Of a stretch of 7,197 nucleotides of DNA, positions 1-6,173 are shown in pieces; the first letter of the stretch is position 1; the number at the start of each line of letters is the position of its first letter. The notes beneath the pieces are model-generated. The model saw only the letters and a program-made list of their open reading frames with translations. It was not told the DNA's origin and did no database searches. The position numbers and the translations under genes were made by a program. The stretch lies in contig DAVZHM010000091.1 in NCBI GenBank assembly GCA_052273845.1, positions 1 through 7,197 of the forward strand. Reading direction: 5' to 3'. Origin of the DNA: Fimenecus sp052273845. Lineage in GTDB: Bacteria > Bacillota > Clostridia > Oscillospirales > Acutalibacteraceae.

Positions 1-55
1 AACCTGTGACCCTCTGCTTGTAAGGCAGATGCTCTCCCAGCTGAGCTATGCTCCC
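1..55 (-). tRNA. tRNA-Val (anticodon UAC), 3' part cut by window edge
   Basis: Read on the - strand from position 55, the sequence folds as a standard tRNA. The 5' acceptor strand is GGGAGCA (55-49), followed by a D arm with GCTC/GAGC stem, an anticodon stem TCTGC/GCAGA and a seven-base loop CTTACAA. A five-base variable region and the start of the T arm (ACAGG TT) follow. The anticodon TAC is at 20-22 on the + strand complement and reads valine GUA codons. The T loop, 3' T stem and 3' acceptor half, about 18-20 bases, lie beyond the left edge. Whether it belongs to a tRNA cluster cannot be seen. Confidence 0.95.
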
Positions 56-86
56 GCGCTGCCGCCATGATTTCGACGGCTGAATA

Positions 87-115
87 AGAATATCACAAAA
101 AATACTTTCTGTCAA
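87..115 (-). promoter_or_regulatory. sigma-A type promoter of tRNA-Val
   Basis: On the - strand a perfect -35 hexamer TTGACA (115-110) is followed after exactly 17 bases by TATTCT (92-87). TATTCT matches four of six -10 consensus bases and is preceded by TGA, an extended -10 element. Transcription would start near position 80, leaving about 25 bases of 5' leader for RNase P to remove. A perfect -35 with ideal spacing fits a strongly expressed stable RNA. Confidence 0.85.
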
Positions 116-158
116 CAAGAAAATGAAAAAAATTGAGGTTTTTTTTAAAAATTTTTTC
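116..158. promoter_or_regulatory. A/T-tract region, possible UP element between divergent promoters
   Basis: Nearly every base here is A or T, in runs of up to eight, including phased A and T tracts. It lies immediately upstream of the tRNA-Val -35 box on the - strand, where an RNA polymerase alpha-subunit UP element would sit, and upstream of the promoters reading toward yerC. The UP-element role is inferred from position and composition only. Confidence 0.4.
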
Positions 159-165
159 GGCACGG

Positions 166-171
166 TATAAT
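166..171 (+). promoter_or_regulatory. isolated consensus -10 box (possible distal yerC promoter)
   Basis: A perfect TATAAT is present, but the hexamer 17 bases upstream (143-148, TTTTAA) is a poor -35 match and there is no TGn extension. It may be a second, weaker start for the yerC unit, helped by the A/T tracts upstream. It may equally be a chance match in A/T-rich DNA. Confidence 0.3.
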
Positions 172-225
172 ACACTATATCTTGTGTTTTGATTTCGCGC
201 ACCCACATTTTTCGCTTTTTGGTGG

Positions 226-254
226 TTTACTTTTCAAGTTTAATGTGCTAAAAT
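226..254 (+). promoter_or_regulatory. promoter of the yerC-methyltransferase-hslO unit
   Basis: TTTACT (226-231, four of six -35 bases) is separated by 17 bases from TAAAAT (249-254, five of six -10 bases). The -10 box is preceded by TGC, an extended -10. Transcription would begin near 261, giving a leader of about 38 bases. The leader carries the ribosome binding site GGGAGG at 286-291, seven bases before the yerC ATG. Confidence 0.65.
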
Positions 255-298
255 GATAGCGAAAAAAATACCGGTTCGTGTAAGCGGGAGGTTTCGAT

Positions 299-607
299 AT
301 GGCAAACAGCAAAATCAAAAGTGACAATATGGATTTTTTATTCGATTGTATTCTTTCCCTGCAATCTATGGAGGAATGCTACGATTTTTTTGAGGATTTG
401 TGCACCGTCAACGAATTACAGGCGATTTCCCAGCGCATTGTCGTGGCGAAAATGCTGTCCGAAAAGCGCGTGTATTCCGATATCGTGAAAGAGACGGGGG
501 CTTCCACGGCGACCATCAGCCGCGTGAACCGTTCGCTGCAATTCGGCTGCAACGGCTACGAAAAACTGTTTGAACGCGTTGCCGAACGCAAAAAAGGTGC
601 AGAATGA
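299..607 (+). CDS. yerC: YerC/YecD-family TrpR-related DNA-binding protein
   Basis: This 102-residue protein matches the length and architecture of the YerC/YecD family, small all-helical relatives of the tryptophan repressor TrpR found in Firmicutes. Residues 38-52 (VNELQAISQRIVVAK) correspond to the conserved TrpR-like helix before the reading head. Residues 59-80 form the helix-turn-helix, with the family's strongly conserved GASTATISRVNRSL segment. Start choice is clear: the ATG has GGGAGG seven bases upstream. The gene is first in a + strand unit and its stop overlaps the next start by four bases (ATGA, 604-607), implying translational coupling. TrpR itself binds tryptophan, but I cannot assign an effector or target here; binding to its own promoter is possible but unshown. 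Family assignment is firm, biological role is not. Confidence 0.9.
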   Translation: MANSKIKSDNMDFLFDCILSLQSMEECYDFFEDLCTVNELQAISQRIVVAKMLSEKRVYSDIVKETGASTATISRVNRSLQFGCNGYEKLFERVAERKKGAE

Positions 608-1356
608 GTTACGGTGTATTTTCCGACTTTTATGATGCACTCACCGCCAATGTCGAGTATGCGGCGGTTGCCAAAACCATTTGCTCTCTGTTGACGCGCG
701 AAGGCATTGACAGGGGGCTTTTGCTTGACTTGGGGTGCGGCACGGGCACGCTTTCGGTTCTGCTTTCCAAAGCGGGGTACGAGGTTGTGGGCGCGGACCG
801 TTCTCCCGATATGCTCTCCGTTGCGCAGGGAAAGGCGTTCGAGGCGGGGCAAAATATTTTGCTTTTGTGTCAGGATATGCAGGAATTGGATTTGTACGGC
901 ACCGTAGACGCGGCGGTTTGCACGCTGGACGCGCTCAATCATTTGCCCGACCGCGCGGCGGTGGAAACGGTGTTGCGGCGCGTGGCGCTGTTCTTAAATC
1001 CGAACGGTGTATTCATTTTTGATACCAACACGCTCTATAAACATCGCGAAATATTGGGGAACAATACATTTATATACGATACGGACGAGGTGTACTGCGT
1101 TTGGCAGAACGATTTGCAGGCGGACAACCGCACGGTGGAAATCTCGTTGGATTTCTTTATCCCCGACGAGGGGGGCGAGCCGTTTTACGAGCGCGCAAGC
1201 GAGCAGTTTTCGGAACGCGCGTACACACAGGACGAATGGCGCGAAATGCTCTCGGCGGCGGGGTTTTCGGTGCTTTCCGTTTTAGACGGCTACGCCGATG
1301 CGCCGCTCGGTGAGGCGAGCGAACGCGCCGTATATGTTGTGAGAAAGGAAAAATAG
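604..1356 (+). CDS. class I SAM-dependent methyltransferase, substrate unknown
   Basis: The 250-residue protein has a Rossmann-type methyltransferase fold. Motif I, the glycine-rich S-adenosylmethionine loop LLDLGCGTGTLS, is at residues 40-51. The acidic end of strand beta2 (VVGADRSPDML, 61-71) contacts the ribose. A DMQEL segment at 91-95 corresponds to the adenine-contacting loop, and the motif IV region VDAAVCTLDALNHL is at 101-114. The C-terminal part (about residues 200-250) has the late helix and beta hairpin typical of Methyltransf_25-like enzymes, including YTQDEWREMLSAAGF. It is soluble, with no signal peptide or membrane segment. An AAAGGTG at 593-599 inside yerC serves as ribosome binding site, and the ATG overlaps the yerC stop. 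hslO follows after six bases. Nothing in the sequence reveals whether the substrate is RNA, protein or a small molecule; it somewhat resembles the B. subtilis YqeM group. Confidence 0.88.
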   Translation: MSYGVFSDFYDALTANVEYAAVAKTICSLLTREGIDRGLLLDLGCGTGTLSVLLSKAGYEVVGADRSPDMLSVAQGKAFEAGQNILLLCQDMQELDLYGTVDAAVCTLDALNHLPDRAAVETVLRRVALFLNPNGVFIFDTNTLYKHREILGNNTFIYDTDEVYCVWQNDLQADNRTVEISLDFFIPDEGGEPFYERASEQFSERAYTQDEWREMLSAAGFSVLSVLDGYADAPLGEASERAVYVVRKEK

Positions 1357-1362
1357 AACGGT

Positions 1363-2247
1363 ATGCAAAATTTAGTCAGAATGATGGATACGGACGGCAC
1401 GCTTTGCGTGATTGCCGCCGATACAACCGAAACCGTGCGCGAAATGCAGCGTCTGCACGGGACAAAAAAGGTTGTCAGCGCCGCTTTGGGGCGGTTGCTT
1501 ACCGCCGCATCGCTGATGGGCAGTATGCTCAAAGGCGAGCAAGACTCCTTAACCGTAAAAATCAGCGCGGACGGGCCTTGCTCTCCGCTGACGGCGGTGT
1601 CCGACAGCCACGGCAATGTGCGCGGCTGCGCGGGGCGCGTCGATGTGGAACTGCCTTTAAACGCGAAAGGCAAATTGGATGTTTCGGGCGCGGTCGGCAA
1701 AAACGGCACGCTCACGGTGATGAAAGATTTGGGACTTCGCGAGCCGTATGTGGGGCAGGTGCCGCTTGCTACGGGCGAAATCGCCGAGGACATCACCGCG
1801 TATTATGCCATAAGCGAGCAAACGCCGTCGGTGTGCGCTTTGGGCGTGCTTTGCGACAAGGAAACCGAAGGGATACTGCACGCAGGCGGGTTTTTGATTC
1901 AACTTTTGCCCACCGCAATGGACGATACGATTGACAAGGCAGAATGGGGATTAGAGAAAATCAAACCCGTCACCGCAATGCTGTTTGAGGGGATGTCACC
2001 CGAAAAAATCTGCCGTGCGGTACTGCCCGAATTTACACTCGATGTGCTCGACCGTGCCGAGGTCGGCTACCGTTGCCCGTGTTCGCGTGCGCGTATGGAG
2101 CATGCCCTTATTTCTACGGGGAAACAGGCGCTTTCGGAAATGGCGGAGGACGAACAAACCGAGGTCATCTGCAATTTCTGTAATCATAAATATGTATTTT
2201 CGCAAAGCGATATGCAGGAAATGTATAAACAGGCGACCGCCGAGTAA
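1363..2247 (+). CDS. hslO: Hsp33 redox-regulated chaperone HslO
   Basis: Hsp33 is a cytosolic holdase that stays inactive while four reduced cysteines hold zinc; oxidation or heat exposes its substrate-binding surface. The 294-residue length is typical. The N-terminal domain is recognisable from the DTDGTLCVIAAD start and the RLLTAASLMGSMLKGE helix (44-59), followed by the GPCSPLTAVSDSHGNVRG strand region (71-88). The C-terminal redox switch is intact: C238 and C240 (CPC) are followed, after 29 residues, by C270 and C273 (CNFC), fitting the C-X-C-X27-32-C-X-X-C family pattern. AAAGGAA at 1344-1350, in the end of the methyltransferase gene, is a plausible though somewhat distant ribosome binding site. 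The gene probably shares the yerC promoter. A downstream M7 is less likely as start because upstream residues fit the conserved first strand. Confidence 0.96.
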   Translation: MQNLVRMMDTDGTLCVIAADTTETVREMQRLHGTKKVVSAALGRLLTAASLMGSMLKGEQDSLTVKISADGPCSPLTAVSDSHGNVRGCAGRVDVELPLNAKGKLDVSGAVGKNGTLTVMKDLGLREPYVGQVPLATGEIAEDITAYYAISEQTPSVCALGVLCDKETEGILHAGGFLIQLLPTAMDDTIDKAEWGLEKIKPVTAMLFEGMSPEKICRAVLPEFTLDVLDRAEVGYRCPCSRARMEHALISTGKQALSEMAEDEQTEVICNFCNHKYVFSQSDMQEMYKQATAE

Positions 2248-2272
2248 GACGCGAAATCATATCAAAATCCAC

Positions 2273-2291
2273 GGGCGCGTGATACGCGCCC
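2273..2291. repeat. GC-rich perfect hairpin, candidate dispersed palindromic repeat
   Basis: GGGCGCGT (2273-2280) and ACGCGCCC (2284-2291) are exact inverted copies around a three-base loop GAT, starting 25 bases after the hslO stop. The flanks (CCAC on the left, CTACGGG on the right) resemble the ends of short intergenic palindromes I recall as common in Oscillospiraceae-type genomes, with a GTAGGGGCG...CGCCCG core. That resemblance is from memory and unverified. The stem is strong, but neither strand has a proper T run directly after it, so it is at best an imperfect terminator; it could also stabilise the hslO mRNA 3' end. Confidence 0.6.
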
Positions 2292-2320
2292 CTACGGGTT
2301 GGATAAACAAATTCACATTG

Positions 2321-2376
2321 TGCAACCTCCTTCCGGAACCGGTCGCGCCGCAACGCATCGGGTGCATTTTCTTTTT
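2321..2376 (+). terminator. weak candidate terminator after hslO
   Basis: TGCAACC (2321-2327) can pair with GGGTGCA (2360-2366) with one mismatch, enclosing a 32-base GC-rich segment that includes the palindrome TTCCGGAA (2331-2338). The T-rich stretch TTTTCTTTTT (2367-2376) follows directly. The long loop and mismatch make this a poor classical terminator, but the T run in the right place, just before the metG promoter, makes termination here plausible. Confidence 0.35.
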
Positions 2377-2398
2377 ATATTGAATTTCTTTTCAATAT
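2377..2398. promoter_or_regulatory. inverted repeat over the metG -35 box, candidate operator
   Basis: ATATTGAA (2377-2384) and TTCAATAT (2391-2398) are perfect inverted copies separated by six bases, giving a 22-base dyad. The left arm contains the first five bases of the -35 hexamer and the right arm lies in the promoter spacer. A dimeric repressor bound here would occlude RNA polymerase. No protein is identified for it; the A/T-rich composition means chance cannot be excluded, although 8+8 exact matches at this position are suggestive. Confidence 0.45.
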
Positions 2399-2408
2399 TT
2401 GGTACAAT
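2380..2408 (+). promoter_or_regulatory. sigma-A type promoter of metG
   Basis: TTGAAT (2380-2385, four of six -35 bases) and TACAAT (2403-2408, five of six -10 bases) are separated by exactly 17 bases. Transcription would start near 2414-2416, leaving a leader of only about 36 bases with AAAGGAAG (2436-2443) as ribosome binding site. This is the last recognisable promoter before the right edge, so it may also serve tatD and the accessory genes behind it. Confidence 0.75.
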
Positions 2409-2450
2409 AAAATATCCGAAATTTTTATCGCACAGAAAGGAAGAAAAATT

Positions 2451-4400
2451 ATGTGTGAAAAACCGAAATTTTACATCACCACCGCGATTGCCTATACTTC
2501 GCGCAAGCCGCACATCGGCAACAGTTACGAAATTGTGCTGACCGATGCGATTGCGCGCTACAAACGAATGCGCGGGTATGATGTTTTCTTCCTGACGGGG
2601 ACCGACGAGCACGGCCAGAAAATCGAAGAATACGCCAAAGAAGCCGGCGTAACGCCGAAAGAATATGTCGATAAGGTGGCAGGCGAAATCCGCGCCATTT
2701 GCGACACTTTGAATACCACATACGATAAATTCATCCGCACCACCGACGATTACCACGAAAAAGCGGTGCAGAAGATTTTCAAAAAACTGTATGACCGGGG
2801 CGACATCTACAAAAGCGAATACGAGGGGCTGTATTGCACCCCGTGCGAAAGCTTTTGGACGGAAAGCCAACTCGATGAAAACGGCTGCTGCCCCGACTGT
2901 CACCGTGAGGTGAAAAAGGCGAAAGAGGAAGCATATTTCCTGCGCCTTTCCAAATATCAAAAGCAACTCGAAGAATTCATCGAAAACAACGAGAATTTCA
3001 TTTATCCCGAAGCGCGCAAAAAGGAAATGCTCAATAACTTTATCAAACCGGGTTTGCAGGACCTTTGCGTGTCGCGCACCTCGTTCAAATGGGGCATTCC
3101 CGTAACATTTGACGACAACCACGTTATTTATGTTTGGATTGACGCGCTTTCAAACTACATCACCGCCCTCGGCTATTCGCCCGACGGAAGTTCCGACCTT
3201 TACAAAAAATATTGGCCTGCCGATGTGCACATCATCGGCAAGGATATTGTGCGTTTCCACACCATTTATTGGCCGATTATGTTGATGGCGCTCGGTGAGC
3301 CGCTTCCGAAACAGGTTTACGGTCACCCGTGGCTGTTGTTCGGGGAAGATAAAATGTCCAAATCCCGCGGCAATGTTATTTATGCCGACGATTTGGTCAA
3401 GGAATTCGGCGTGGACGCCGTGCGGTACTATCTGCTTTCCGAAATGCCGCACGCCGCGGACGGCTCCATCACCTACGAAACGATGATTGAACGCTACAAT
3501 TCCGATTTGGCGAACACCATCGGCAATTTGGTCAACCGCACCGTTGCAATGCAGAACAAATATTTTGACGGCGTGGTGCAATCTCCCGACACGGCAGGCG
3601 AATTCGACGAGGACTTAAAAGCGTTGGCGCTTCGCACGCTCGGGGATGTGGACAAGTGCATCAGCGAATACAAAATCAGCGACAGCGTATCGTGCGTGTT
3701 GACGCTTGCGCGCCGTTTGAACAAATATATTGACGAAACCATGCCGTGGGCGCTTGCCAAAGACGAAGCGCAACGCGCACGCTTGGGCACCGTGCTTTAC
3801 AATCTTTTGGAAGGCATTCGCTTCCTTGCGGTGTTGCTTACGCCCTATATGCCCGACACGGCAGCGGCGATTTTTGAGCAACTCGGCACAGATGTGCGCG
3901 GCTGCGATTCGCTTTCGACCTTCGGCAATTTGAAAGTCGGCGGAAAAGTCGGCAAGGCGGCGCCGTTATTCAACCGCATTGACGCGGAAAAAATGATTGA
4001 AGAACTGACTGCCGCGCAAAAAGCGGCACAGGCAGAAGAAAAGGCTGTCAAACCCGAAATCGAAGGTCTTGCGCAAATCGGGATTGAAGATTTTATGAAA
4101 GTGGAATTGCGCGTTGCCGAAGTGAAGGCGTGCGAACCCGTAAAACGCGCGAAAAAACTCTTGAAACTGACCTTGGATGACGGGACGGATACGCCCCGCA
4201 CCGTGGCAAGCGGGATTGCGAAATGGTATGCGCCCGACGATTTGGTCGGCAAAAAGATTGTGCTTGCGGCGAACCTGAAACCCGCCGTGCTTTGCGGTGT
4301 GGAAAGCCAAGGCATGATTTTGGCGGCGGATTGCAGCGAGGACGATGTGCAAGTTGTTTTCGTGGACGGCAGTATGCCGAACGGGGCGCGCATTCGATGA
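2451..4400 (+). CDS. metG: methionyl-tRNA synthetase with C-terminal tRNA-binding domain
   Basis: This cytosolic enzyme charges tRNA-Met using methionine and ATP. At 649 residues it is close to Firmicutes MetG/MetS, about 660. The class I signature is HIGN at 21-24, the variant common in this group, and KMSKS is at 301-305. A zinc knuckle is formed by C129/C132 and C147/C150, with an extra C146 beside it. The FLTGTDEHGQKI block (47-58) and YVWIDALSNY (227-236) are typical of the methionine-binding core. The anticodon-binding helical domain contains NLVNRT (359-364) and MPWALAKD (431-438), with the Trp that reads the CAU anticodon in this family. A charged Ala/Lys/Glu-rich linker (about 513-538) leads to a complete EMAP/Trbp111-type OB fold at about 546-649 that dimerises and binds tRNA. 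The start has a good ribosome binding site nine bases upstream. Confidence 0.98.
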   Translation: MCEKPKFYITTAIAYTSRKPHIGNSYEIVLTDAIARYKRMRGYDVFFLTGTDEHGQKIEEYAKEAGVTPKEYVDKVAGEIRAICDTLNTTYDKFIRTTDDYHEKAVQKIFKKLYDRGDIYKSEYEGLYCTPCESFWTESQLDENGCCPDCHREVKKAKEEAYFLRLSKYQKQLEEFIENNENFIYPEARKKEMLNNFIKPGLQDLCVSRTSFKWGIPVTFDDNHVIYVWIDALSNYITALGYSPDGSSDLYKKYWPADVHIIGKDIVRFHTIYWPIMLMALGEPLPKQVYGHPWLLFGEDKMSKSRGNVIYADDLVKEFGVDAVRYYLLSEMPHAADGSITYETMIERYNSDLANTIGNLVNRTVAMQNKYFDGVVQSPDTAGEFDEDLKALALRTLGDVDKCISEYKISDSVSCVLTLARRLNKYIDETMPWALAKDEAQRARLGTVLYNLLEGIRFLAVLLTPYMPDTAAAIFEQLGTDVRGCDSLSTFGNLKVGGKVGKAAPLFNRIDAEKMIEELTAAQKAAQAEEKAVKPEIEGLAQIGIEDFMKVELRVAEVKACEPVKRAKKLLKLTLDDGTDTPRTVASGIAKWYAPDDLVGKKIVLAANLKPAVLCGVESQGMILAADCSEDDVQVVFVDGSMPNGARIR

Positions 4401-5164
4401 GCCTTTGCAATATTTTCGACTCCCACGCGCATTATGACGATGAACGCTTCAAAGACGATTTGCCCGAACTGCTTCGCGCCCTGCCGCAAGACGGCGTTTC
4501 GGGGGTTATCTCCTGCGGCGTGAATGCAGAAACCTCTTGTTTCGCGGCGGAACTTTCCGAAACTTACGATTATATTTATGCGGCGGCGGGGTTTCATCCG
4601 CTGAATTTGGAAGATGTGCCCGCCGATTTGGAGGACGCTTTGCGCCCGATACTTCAAAAATCCAAGACGGTTGCCGTCGGGGAAATCGGGTTGGATTATT
4701 ATTATGAAAAAGAGTCCCGAGAAGCGCAACTTCAGGTGTTTGAACGGCAACTGCAACTTGCAAACGAACTGTCCATGCCCGTAATCGTCCACGACCGCGA
4801 AGCGCACGAGGACACCCTGCGCCTGTTAAAGCAGTACAAGCCCAAAGGCGTGGTGCACTGCTTTTCGGGCAGCGTGGAAACGGCAAAAGAAGTTTTGAAA
4901 TTGGATATGTATATCGGCCTCGGCGGGGCGGTGACATTCAAAAACGCCGTCAAACCCGTGGAGGTCGCCAAAATCGTGCCGCAAGAACGGTTGCTTGTCG
5001 AAACCGACGCGCCGTATATGTCGCCCGTGCCGTTTCGCGGCAAGCGGTGCGATTCGAGATTGATTGCGTATACCGCCGCACGCCTTGCGGAAATCCGCAA
5101 GGAGACGGCACAGGATTTGTTGGATTATACCGCGCAAAACGCGAAAACCCTGTTCGGAATTTAA
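4397..5164 (+). CDS. tatD: TatD-family metal-dependent hydrolase
   Basis: TatD proteins are TIM-barrel, divalent-metal DNases/hydrolases of the amidohydrolase superfamily, linked to DNA repair and nucleic-acid turnover in some species. Metal ligands are all in place: H10 and H12 in FDSHAHYDD, E96 in VGEIGLDYY, H132 in VIVHDREAH, H154 in VVHCFSGS and D204 in ETDAPYMSP. The 255-residue length is standard. The reading frame is open upstream to 4223, but those codons lie inside metG and lack family similarity. The ATG at 4397 overlaps the metG stop (ATGA) and places the first conserved motif at residue 7, as expected. There is no strong ribosome binding site, so translation is probably coupled to metG. 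metG followed by tatD is a well-known Firmicutes gene pair, as with metS-yabD in B. subtilis. Confidence 0.95.
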   Translation: MSLCNIFDSHAHYDDERFKDDLPELLRALPQDGVSGVISCGVNAETSCFAAELSETYDYIYAAAGFHPLNLEDVPADLEDALRPILQKSKTVAVGEIGLDYYYEKESREAQLQVFERQLQLANELSMPVIVHDREAHEDTLRLLKQYKPKGVVHCFSGSVETAKEVLKLDMYIGLGGAVTFKNAVKPVEVAKIVPQERLLVETDAPYMSPVPFRGKRCDSRLIAYTAARLAEIRKETAQDLLDYTAQNAKTLFGI

Positions 5165-5172
5165 GTTTGTTC

Positions 5173-5177
5173 GGAGG
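5173..5177 (+). promoter_or_regulatory. ribosome binding site fixing a TTG start
   Basis: GGAGG sits five bases before TTG at 5183. It decides the start of the HPr-kinase-like gene, since the first in-frame ATG (5219) would remove the twelve residues that carry a first strand (FDIAKLKVQ) expected in this family. A competing AAAGG at about 5209-5213 precedes that ATG, so the shorter form cannot be wholly excluded. Confidence 0.7.
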
Positions 5178-5182
5178 CTGTT

Positions 5183-5914
5183 TTGGAAACATTCGACATT
5201 GCAAAATTAAAGGTGCAAATGGATGCGCGCGGCGACTTGCTGTTTGACCGCACGCGTGCTTACCTGTGCGCCGACACAGCCACGCCCGATATGGTGTTGA
5301 ATATTCCCGAGGAATTTTTCGAGCAAAAGCACAAATTGTTTCCGCAGCTGACTTTGGACGAATGCCGCTATGTTTGGATGGGCGAAGCGTTTTATGCGCG
5401 GCTTCTTATGTTTTCGGGACTTTTGATGCACGCATCCTGCGTGGAAAAGGATGGACACGCCTACTTGTTTTCCGCCAAAAGCGGCACAGGCAAATCCACA
5501 CACACCGCGCTTTGGTTAAAGGCGTTTAAAAACGCGCGGATTATCAATGACGACAAACCGGCTTTGCGCAAAATCGACGGGCGTTTCTGCGCCTGCGGCA
5601 CGCCGTTCAGCGGCAAATTTGACATCAGCGAAAATGTGCAAATCCCCGTGCGCGCGCTTGTGTTTTTGCAAAGGGGCTCGGAAAATTCCATAGAGCCGCT
5701 TGCCGCATCAAAAGCGATTCCGCTGTTTTTGTCGCAAACCCTGCGTCCGCCGAAAGCGGATAAAATGGCGCTGATGCTCGACATTTTGAGCGATTTGCTC
5801 GAAACCGTACCCGCGTTTTTATTGACTTGTAATATGGATATTTCGGCGGCACACACCGCCTTGAACGGCATAGAGGCTTATTATAAGGAAAACGGTGAAA
5901 ATCATGAGAATTAA
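5183..5914 (+). CDS. HPr-kinase-like P-loop ATPase, probable RiPP tailoring protein
   Basis: This 243-residue protein resembles the C-terminal kinase domain of HPr kinase/phosphorylase but lacks the N-terminal domain of true HprK (about 310 residues). Visible landmarks are LMHASCV at 81-87 (the His preceding the P-loop), the Walker A segment AKSGTGKST at 98-106, INDDKPAL at 121-128 with the Asp pair D123/D124 matching the HprK DD motif, and CGTPFSGK at 138-145. The GxxE(ILV)RG phosphorylase signature of authentic HprK is not seen, so control of sugar transport through HPr is unlikely. Similar stand-alone proteins occur with PqqD-like genes; in paeninodin-type lasso peptide clusters such a kinase phosphorylates the precursor C terminus. 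It begins with TTG 18 bases after tatD and overlaps the next gene. Kinase activity and substrate here are inferred. Confidence 0.85.
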   Translation: METFDIAKLKVQMDARGDLLFDRTRAYLCADTATPDMVLNIPEEFFEQKHKLFPQLTLDECRYVWMGEAFYARLLMFSGLLMHASCVEKDGHAYLFSAKSGTGKSTHTALWLKAFKNARIINDDKPALRKIDGRFCACGTPFSGKFDISENVQIPVRALVFLQRGSENSIEPLAASKAIPLFLSQTLRPPKADKMALMLDILSDLLETVPAFLLTCNMDISAAHTALNGIEAYYKENGENHEN

Positions 5915-6170
5915 AGACGGCTTTTTACTGCGCGAAGTCGCAGGCAGTTTTATTGTGGTGCCCGTGGGCACGGCGGCAGTGGATTTCGGCGGTATGATGA
6001 CCTTAAATCCCGTCGGGGCGTTCGTGTGGAACGCTATGGAAACGGATACCGACGAAAACACGGTTGTGGAAAAAATCCTGGCGGAATATGCAATCGACCG
6101 GGATACCGCATCGCGCGACGTGCACATTTACGTGGAAAAACTGCGTGCGGCGGGGCTTATTGAGGACTGA
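5904..6170 (+). CDS. PqqD-family peptide chaperone (RiPP recognition element type)
   Basis: PqqD-like proteins are small winged-helix folds that bind the leader of a ribosomal precursor peptide and present it to modifying enzymes. From the ATG at 5904 the 88-residue protein begins MRIKDGFLLREVAGSFIVVP, with the beta-hairpin pattern of the family, followed by MTLNPVGAFVWNAM (about 32-45), the conserved Asn-x-x-Gly-x-x-Φ-W helix. The C-terminal helices end in VEKLRAAGLIED, also typical. A GTG at 5895 has better spacing to AAGGAA (5885-5890) and would add three residues; ATG is preferred because it matches the usual family start and has GGTG (5894-5897) ahead. It overlaps the kinase-like gene by 11 bases and is followed immediately by the peptidase gene. 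Family assignment is strong; involvement in RiPP synthesis is inferred from family and neighbours. Confidence 0.87.
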   Translation: MRIKDGFLLREVAGSFIVVPVGTAAVDFGGMMTLNPVGAFVWNAMETDTDENTVVEKILAEYAIDRDTASRDVHIYVEKLRAAGLIED

Positions 6171-6173
6171 GTG

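Noticed and set aside
133..171. TTGAGG (133-138) as the -35 partner of TATAAT (166-171)
   Set aside because: The 27-base spacing is far from the 16-18 bases that sigma-A promoters need.
1290..1796. - strand open frame of 168 codons across the methyltransferase-hslO junction
   Set aside because: It is antisense to two well-supported genes; its Ser/Pro/Thr-rich translation has no motif and no start signal supports it.
2273..2291. GC-rich hairpin as a classical intrinsic terminator for hslO
   Set aside because: The stem is strong, but the bases after it are CTACGGG on the + strand and a mixed GTGGATTTTGA on the - strand, with no adequate T run.
2248..2450. T-box riboswitch upstream of metG
   Set aside because: The segment around GGAACCGG (2335-2342) superficially recalls the T-box core, and T-rich DNA follows. 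But there is no Stem I region, the gap is too short, and a good promoter lies after it with a leader of about 36 bases.
2313..3122. - strand open frame of 269 codons covering the metG promoter and the start of metG
   Set aside because: It is antisense to the MetRS catalytic core and runs through the metG promoter. The hydrophobic look of its translation is an artefact of reading the complement of charged codons.
4223..4396. Upstream extension of tatD to 4223
   Set aside because: The extra 58 codons lie wholly inside metG and show no family similarity. The ATG at 4397 gives a standard-length TatD starting just before its first metal motif.
3845..4807. Long - strand open frame (320 codons) opposite metG and tatD
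   Set aside because: It is antisense to two clearly identified genes, has no recognisable domain or ribosome binding site, and its composition is that of the complement of the coding strand.
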